This document shows positions 42,478-46,951 of a stretch of DNA of 46,951 nucleotides, piece by piece. The translations under genes and the position numbers were made by a program. The DNA is from Lachnospiraceae bacterium. Lineage in GTDB: Bacteria; Bacillota; Clostridia; Lachnospirales; Lachnospiraceae. Under the pieces are notes generated by a model. It was not told the DNA's origin. It saw nothing but the letters and a program-made list of their open reading frames with translations, and did no database searches. The DNA lies in the NCBI GenBank assembly GCA_019421365.1, contig JAHZFJ010000014.1, positions 1 to 46,951 on the forward strand, in the 5' to 3' direction. Positions within the stretch are counted from its first letter, which is position 1. Each line of letters opens with the position of its first letter.

Positions 42478-43416
42478 TTATAAAGTCTGGCAGAAACATT
42501 GATTGAGCGCTTCCGAAATTGTGTAACTGATTCTCTTTACAGCATCATCAATTCCCTTTGGAGTAACGAACATATTACAGACCGTCTTTTCTCTTACTTC
42601 TGCCATGAACTTATACATCTCTTCTTCAGAGAATCCTTTACCAGATAAGAATCTCTCTAGCGTATCATTAACTATAGTGGCACCATCTACTACGGTAGGA
42701 ACGCCAATTGCAATTACTTTCACACCTAGGCATTCTTCGTTCAAAGCATTTCGATGGTTACCAACACCTGACCCAGGACTAATTCCTGTATCTGTAATCT
42801 GTATTGTCGTATTCAATCTAGACACACTTCTTGCTGCTAATGCATCAATAGCAATAAGACATTTTGGTTTTGTTTGCTTGATTATTCCCTTTAAAATCTC
42901 GCTTGTTTCCATACCCGTTTGCCCCATAACACCTGGTGCAATTGCACTCATAGATTCCATTTGATTTTTCTTCTTAAATTCATCACCGTATTCTTTAATA
43001 AGATGTCTTGTCACAAACAGGTTGTCGACTACCTTTGGTCCAAGTGCATCTGGCGTTACTTCACGATTGCCGAGTCCTGCAATAAGTACTTCGCCTTCTT
43101 GATTTTCACCAAGTAGTTCCTTAATATATTTGACTATCTCTTCTGTTAATGGTTCATGATAGGATTCATCATCCTCTTGAAGACGAGGAGCTTCAATTGT
43201 AATATAAGTTCCCATAGGTTTTCCCATCGCTTCTTGTCCATGTTCATCTTTAATTATTACTCTTGTTATCTTAATATCTTTATCCTGTACATAATCTTCT
43301 TCTAATACAACACCGGATACCTCAACATTATCATCTTCAAAACTTTCCCGCACTTCTAATGCTAAGTCAGTTCTAGCATTACAATTTGCACTACTTCTCT
43401 TGATTTCTTCTTCCAT
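42478..43416 (-). CDS. gpr: Germination protease GPR
   Basis: 312-aa protease that digests small acid-soluble spore proteins in germination. The N-terminus MEEEIKRSSANCNARTDLALE contains the propeptide cleavage region (RTDLA-E as in Bacillus). VLIAGLGNREVTPDALGPKV and CLIAIDALAARSVSRLNTTIQITDTGISPGSGVGN are the active-domain signatures. Made as an inactive zymogen late in sporulation. Lies between rpsT and spoIIP, the usual arrangement. Confidence 0.96.
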   Translation of the reverse strand: MEEEIKRSSANCNARTDLALEVRESFEDDNVEVSGVVLEEDYVQDKDIKITRVIIKDEHGQEAMGKPMGTYITIEAPRLQEDDESYHEPLTEEIVKYIKELLGENQEGEVLIAGLGNREVTPDALGPKVVDNLFVTRHLIKEYGDEFKKKNQMESMSAIAPGVMGQTGMETSEILKGIIKQTKPKCLIAIDALAARSVSRLNTTIQITDTGISPGSGVGNHRNALNEECLGVKVIAIGVPTVVDGATIVNDTLERFLSGKGFSEEEMYKFMAEVREKTVCNMFVTPKGIDDAVKRISYTISEALNQCFCQTL

Positions 43417-43594
43417 ATTATATAATCCTCTTTCTTTAAATCAATAATTTACTAACCTTGCAATCATGTATTTCGATAGCATTCATATTTACCACCTAAA
43501 TAATAGAGTATGAACATATATTTTTATATTTTTCACATACTAAAGGTAATCAATTGACATCCACAGTTTTTCCTATAAATATCGAAATTATGTA

Positions 43595-43623
43595 TTGACA
43601 GAAATTCGTTCTTATACTACAAT
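43595..43623 (+). promoter_or_regulatory. Promoter of rpsT
   Basis: TTGACA (43595-43600), 17-bp spacer, TACAAT (43618-43623). A leader of about 80 nt follows before the start codon. Confidence 0.85.
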
Positions 43624-43710
43624 ATATGAGTATGTTTACATTAGAACGTCCGTGTCCGGGTTTAATGAAACACAATATCTTATATAATCAAAATTTTGGA
43701 GGTGTACGGA

Positions 43711-43974
43711 TTGGCTAACATTAAATCTGCTAAAAAAAGAATCAAAGTTATCGAAACTAAGACAATGAGAAACAAAGCAATTAAATCTAAAGTAAAGACT
43801 GCTATCAAGAAAGTAGACGCTGCTGTGGCTGCTGGCGACGCTGCTCTTGCAAAAGCATGCTTAAGAGATGCAATTAGTGAAATTGATAAAGCTACTAAAA
43901 AAGGCGTTTATCACAAAAATACTTCTGCAAGAAAAATTTCTCGCTTAAGTTTAGCTGTTAACAAAATTGCTTAA
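43711..43974 (+). CDS. rpsT: 30S ribosomal protein S20
   Basis: 87-aa S20, MANIKSAKKRIKVIETK... to ...ISRLSLAVNKIA, rich in lysine and alanine. The start is TTG at 43711 (TTG GCT AAC ATT), with GGAGGTG upstream; the TTG GAG GTG 15 bp earlier is inside the ribosome binding site and is not the start. In E. coli the rpsT start is also UUG and is involved in autoregulation. Divergent from gpr. Confidence 0.95.
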   Translation: MANIKSAKKRIKVIETKTMRNKAIKSKVKTAIKKVDAAVAAGDAALAKACLRDAISEIDKATKKGVYHKNTSARKISRLSLAVNKIA

Positions 43975-44022
43975 TTGTGATATTATCACGCTTATTTTAC
44001 TATAGATATAACAAGCTTGTTT

Positions 44023-44050
44023 AGACCTATCGAAAGATAGGTCTTTTTTC
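44023..44050 (+). terminator. Intrinsic terminator of rpsT
   Basis: AGACCTATC-GAAA-GATAGGTCT (44023-44044), a stable GNRA-like tetraloop hairpin, followed by TTTTTT. Confidence 0.92.
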
Positions 44051-44210
44051 TGTACAAGTATATTCAATAAGTTACCTTCTAACTTGAACACCTAAATTAC
44101 ATAATATTATCCTATCGGAGCATACTACAATTAGTCCAAAATGTAAAAACATATTTACATTAGTATTAATTCGTACACAGGCTTTTAGCCTAGTGTGGAT
44201 AGGAGATTTT

Positions 44211-44918
44211 ATGGAAATTTTACATGCACTGTTTACTGCTCTAGGTTCGATTATTACATTATTCATTCTTAGCAAATTAATGGGAAATCGTGAAATGTCA
44301 CAATTAACTATGTTTGACTATATCAACGGAATCACAATAGGGTCTATAGCTGCTGAGATGGCAACATCAGAATTTACTGATGTAATTAAACCTTTTGTCG
44401 CAATGCTTGTCTATGCATTCATGGTTATTTTAATTTCTGAACTAACCAATAAATCAATAAAATTTCGTCGAATTGTCACCGGAAAGCCTTCCATTCTATA
44501 CGATAACGGTAACATCTATGAAAAAAGTCTAAGAAAAGCTAAATTAGACCTTGGAGAATTCTTATGTCAATGCAGAACTGCTGGTTACTTTGACTTATCT
44601 ACAATACAAACTATTATTCTTGAACCCAACGGTAAGCTTAGCATATTACCAAAGTCAGATGAGCGTCCTCTAACTGGTAAGGATATGAAATTATCAATTA
44701 CTCAAGAATATCTTGTTGCTAACGTTATTATTGATGGACATATTATGACTGACAATCTAAAGCATACTGGTAACAATGAAACTTGGTTACACGCACAATT
44801 AAAAGCACATCAAAATACTGAAACATCTGAAGTGCTCTTAGCAACCTGTGATAGACAGAATACTTTACATGTATATAAAAAAACAAATCACTTAGAAAGT
44901 TATGATATTCTCGAATAA
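44211..44918 (+). CDS. DUF421 (YetF-like) membrane protein
   Basis: 235-aa protein with two or three N-terminal membrane segments (about 1-80) and a cytosolic C-terminal domain. The LMGNREMSQLTMFDYINGITIGSIAA stretch is the DUF421 signature, and RKAKLDLGEFLCQCRTAGYFDLS is typical of the C-terminal part. YetF-type proteins in Bacillus help spore germination or stress response. The start 44211 follows GGATAGGAG; the longer reading from 44193 is unlikely. Confidence 0.85.
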   Translation: MEILHALFTALGSIITLFILSKLMGNREMSQLTMFDYINGITIGSIAAEMATSEFTDVIKPFVAMLVYAFMVILISELTNKSIKFRRIVTGKPSILYDNGNIYEKSLRKAKLDLGEFLCQCRTAGYFDLSTIQTIILEPNGKLSILPKSDERPLTGKDMKLSITQEYLVANVIIDGHIMTDNLKHTGNNETWLHAQLKAHQNTETSEVLLATCDRQNTLHVYKKTNHLESYDILE

Positions 44919-44942
44919 CGCATTCAGCCCTAGAATATATGA

Positions 44943-45001
44943 GGCTGTTGAAATATTAGCATTCCAACATGTTTCATTACTAAATACATCACACAACAGC
45001 C
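44943..45001. terminator. Inverted repeat after the DUF421 gene
   Basis: GGCTGTTG (44943-44950) pairs with CAACAGCC (44994-45001), between the convergent DUF421 and glycosyltransferase genes. Loop is long (43 nt), so termination is tentative. Confidence 0.45.
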
Positions 45002-45010
45002 CCATAACTT

Positions 45011-46075
45011 TCATTTGTCTGCAAGATATTTTACATTATATGCTACTGCTAAGTCATTTGGTTTAAATTTACCTGCTAATTCATTATGCCTCTTTGCATC
45101 TTCGTACCTTTCTAATCGGTCGTAACAGACACACATCTGTATATGTGGGTAATATCCGTTATAGTCATGAAGTAAAAAACCTATAAAATTATCTGGTTTT
45201 TTCAGTATTGTAGCTAACTCATACCAAAATATAGCTTGATAATAGCTTGACTTTTCTTTAAAATAATCACCTATTTTACAACAAATTTCTGATCTTGGTA
45301 CATCATAGTCAAAGCTTTTGAACAAAGCATTGAGCATATTATCTTTCTCTCCTAACACCTCATAACATATCGATAAAAAGAAACAAGCGCTAATCTTGTC
45401 TTCCACCCAACCTTTATTTTTAAGAAGATATTTATTAAACTGGATTACAGCATCTTGGTATCGTTTGTTTTCATACAATTCTTTCCCATAATAATACATC
45501 GATCTTTCACTTAACTCTTTCTTTTCTTCAATATATCCTTCATATATCTTTAGATTTCTCCCTGTACTTGCATGTAACTTGCGGTGTGTTACCGCTATAT
45601 CTTTCATAATAACATTACCGCTTATATCCATGTATTCATGAATTGGATCAACCCATTTAAACTGCTTCGCTCTACGTAGAATACGCTCTCGATAAAAAGA
45701 AAAGTTAACTTCACCATTTTCGTCAAATCCTACATTATATTTCAGCATTACCACATCGATTTGGTCCGAGAGCTCTTTCTTTAATTTTAAGAATTTTGAC
45801 CTTTCACGCTCTTCGATTATATCATCCGCATCAAGCCAAAGTATAAAATCTTTTGTTGCTTTACTAAATGCGTAATTTCTTGCTGCTGAAAAATCGTCAC
45901 ACCAAGTAAAGTCATATATTTTTGCCGAAAATGCAGAAGCTACTTCCTTTGTTCGATCCGTAGACCCCGTATCTACAATAATAATTTCGTCAATAATATC
46001 CTTAACACTCGCCAGACATCTAGCAAGCACATCCTCCTCGTTCTTTACAATCATACAAAGACTAATCTTATCCAT
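45011..46075 (-). CDS. Family 2 glycosyltransferase with TPR-like C-terminus
   Basis: 354-aa protein. The N-terminal GT2 domain (about 1-200) has SLCMIVKNEEDVLARCLASV, IIIVDTGSTDRT and the DxD metal motif in LWLDADD, with RRAKQFKWVDPIHEY next. The C-terminal ~150 residues are helical, TPR-like repeats (YQDAVIQFNKYLLK, YYQAIFWYELATI, RYEDAKRHNELAG). Such proteins glycosylate surface or exported proteins. It follows the collagen-like gene by 108 bp on the same strand, suggesting that it adds sugar to it. The start follows GGGGGGAG. Confidence 0.85.
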   Translation of the reverse strand: MDKISLCMIVKNEEDVLARCLASVKDIIDEIIIVDTGSTDRTKEVASAFSAKIYDFTWCDDFSAARNYAFSKATKDFILWLDADDIIEERERSKFLKLKKELSDQIDVVMLKYNVGFDENGEVNFSFYRERILRRAKQFKWVDPIHEYMDISGNVIMKDIAVTHRKLHASTGRNLKIYEGYIEEKKELSERSMYYYGKELYENKRYQDAVIQFNKYLLKNKGWVEDKISACFFLSICYEVLGEKDNMLNALFKSFDYDVPRSEICCKIGDYFKEKSSYYQAIFWYELATILKKPDNFIGFLLHDYNGYYPHIQMCVCYDRLERYEDAKRHNELAGKFKPNDLAVAYNVKYLADK

Positions 46076-46183
46076 ACACTCCCCCCTTAAATGGCTATAA
46101 GATCAAGCCCACACCCCTACCCATAAAGAATCCTTATAAATAAAAGGTGTGAACTCGAACTTTTTAATTGTTAATCCCCTTGA

Positions 46184-46951
46184 TTAGATTCCAAAGGAAA
46201 CATCATCAATATAAACTGATGTATTACATGATGAGGAAGTCGTTAAGAATTGAACTCTTGCATATGACGTTTTTGGCGGTATAACAGTTGTAGTTCTATA
46301 GTAATTAAAAATACCTCTTAAGTTAGACATAGAATTAACTGGTATAGATATGGTTGTTCTACTAATTTCTACATTTCCTGATGTATAGTAAATAACATTG
46401 GCTGTTAACGCTGTATTAGCATTACCACTTGCTGAAAATGAGAAATCAACATAACTGCCAACATGGCTCGAAAGTGATGTTATATCTTGATAGATATCAG
46501 TTCCGTCCCTTGCTATTGTATCTCCATTAATTTCAACAGCTGCAAGCCCTGAAAGGAAGGTACATTGTGCAGTAGTCTTGGCAACATCAGTTACTACTCC
46601 TACGGATTGTTTCCAATCAATAGGTAAACCTGGAGATGCTGCAAACACTTCAAAACTGCTATTCCTAATCAAATTACCCGTTCTAGTATACGTGCAGACA
46701 CCATCTGCTCCTCTTGCTCCAGTTGCTCCGGTTGCTCCGGTTGCTCCTGGTAATCCATCGGCTCCTCTTGCTCCATCTACTCCATCTACTCCATCACAAC
46801 CTCTTGGGCCACGTACTCCGGTTGCTCCAGTTGCTCCGGTTGCTCCGGTCGCTCCTGGTAATCCATCAGCTCCTCTTGCTCCATCTACTCCATCTACTCC
46901 ATCACAACCTCTTGGGCCACGTGCTCCAGGTGCTCCATCCGCTCCGGTTGC
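46184..46951 (-). CDS. Collagen-like Gly-X-Y surface protein, C-terminal part (5' end outside the window)
   Basis: Partial: the frame is open to the window edge (256 codons seen). The collagen-like part (46680-46951) has GATGATGATGARGADG-type triplets with many G-A-T and includes GPRGCDGVDGVDG. The remaining ~165 residues (NLIRNSSFEVFAASPG... to ...YIDDVSFGI) are a jelly-roll-like domain, with the NSSFE/YIDDVSF pattern seen in CBM_4_9-type carbohydrate-binding domains. No LPXTG is seen. It resembles exosporium or surface collagen-like proteins (BclA type). A short ATG/TTG-only reading starting at 46672 is an internal part and not the true start. Next to a glycosyltransferase. Confidence 0.8.
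   Translation of the reverse strand, partial: ATGADGAPGARGPRGCDGVDGVDGARGADGLPGATGATGATGATGVRGPRGCDGVDGVDGARGADGLPGATGATGATGARGADGVCTYTRTGNLIRNSSFEVFAASPGLPIDWKQSVGVVTDVAKTTAQCTFLSGLAAVEINGDTIARDGTDIYQDITSLSSHVGSYVDFSFSASGNANTALTANVIYYTSGNVEISRTTISIPVNSMSNLRGIFNYYRTTTVIPPKTSYARVQFLTTSSSCNTSVYIDDVSFGI
46743..46951. repeat. 108-bp tandem repeat in the collagen-like gene
   Basis: The block beginning GCTCCTGGTAATCCATC at 46743 recurs at 46851, so the period is 108 bp (36 codons, 12 Gly-X-Y triplets). Near-identical copies with a few changes; the array continues beyond the window. Confidence 0.85.

Noticed and set aside
43696..43710. Earlier TTG start for S20
   Set aside because: The codons lie within the GGAGGTG ribosome binding site, and the standard S20 N-terminus (MANIKSAKKR) starts at 43711.
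46743..46951. Regular repeat array that could be taken for CRISPR
   Set aside because: The units run in one open frame as Gly-X-Y triplets, without unique spacers between constant repeats.

Overview
The window is low-GC DNA from a spore-forming Clostridia. The gene content (sigK, gpr, spoIIP, IreB, RDAC-type small protein, secreted pectate-lyase-like proteins) and gene order fit a plant-polysaccharide-degrading member of the Lachnospiraceae, something like Lachnoclostridium phytofermentans. That placement is inferred from recalled families and synteny; no database search was run.

Region 1 (1-9.8 kb, accessory). A very large secreted family 9 pectate lyase lies leftward, with a sigma-A-type promoter and a cre/LacI-like operator placed just after the predicted transcription start. 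Behind it is a deleted IS256-type transposon remnant, then an RDAC-type small protein, an RsuA-type pseudouridine synthase, an AraC regulator divergent from a GNAT acetyltransferase, a zinc-dependent phospholipase C-like protein with a structured leader, and a UMF1-type MFS transporter closed by an 18-bp hairpin.

Region 2 (9.8-16.1 kb, accessory with decay). An epimerase fragment, a two-gene c-di-GMP phosphodiesterase operon (HD-GYP then EAL, the HD-GYP gene split by an apparent frameshift), a LysR regulator, a pro-sequence-less sigma-K, a 5'-truncated dienelactone hydrolase and a MATE exporter.

Region 3 (16.1-25.4 kb, housekeeping, leftward). ireB, ruvX, DUF1292, fur, rnj (RNase J), ylbF-like, a short MltG-like membrane protein, a yrrM-type O-methyltransferase and a U32 peptidase. 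This resembles the yrzL-yrrK-yrzB-yrrL-yrrM-yrrN/O neighbourhood of Bacillus. A ~283-bp imperfect hairpin element sits between the last two genes. mtaB precedes the block, and divergent from it is an HPr-like gene that has lost the phosphorylatable histidine region but keeps the serine site.

Region 4 (25.5-44.1 kb, housekeeping, mostly leftward). This follows the Bacillus-type order rpsT, gpr, spoIIP, lepA, hemW, hrcA, grpE, dnaK, dnaJ, prmA, rsmE, with thiI and a cysteine desulfurase forming a sulfur-transfer pair. rpsT is read rightward and the others leftward. hrcA has a perfect CIRCE operator just downstream of a near-consensus promoter. Two insertions stand out: a secreted beta-helix protein between hemW and hrcA, and a 41-codon rightward mini-gene with its own promoter and hairpin between dnaJ and prmA.

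Region 5 (44.1-46.95 kb). A DUF421 membrane protein, a family 2 glycosyltransferase with a TPR-like tail, and the 3' end of a collagen-like Gly-X-Y protein with a C-terminal jelly-roll-like domain. The last two look like a spore-surface glycoprotein and its glycosyltransferase.

No tRNA, rRNA, CRISPR array or prophage was seen. The most unusual items are the Crh-like HPr, the long hairpin element, the dispersed GGGTGTCAAA-ended repeat, the 41-aa lysine-rich mini-gene, the cysteine-bearing collagen repeat next to a glycosyltransferase, the frameshifted HD-GYP gene and sigma-K without a pro-sequence.
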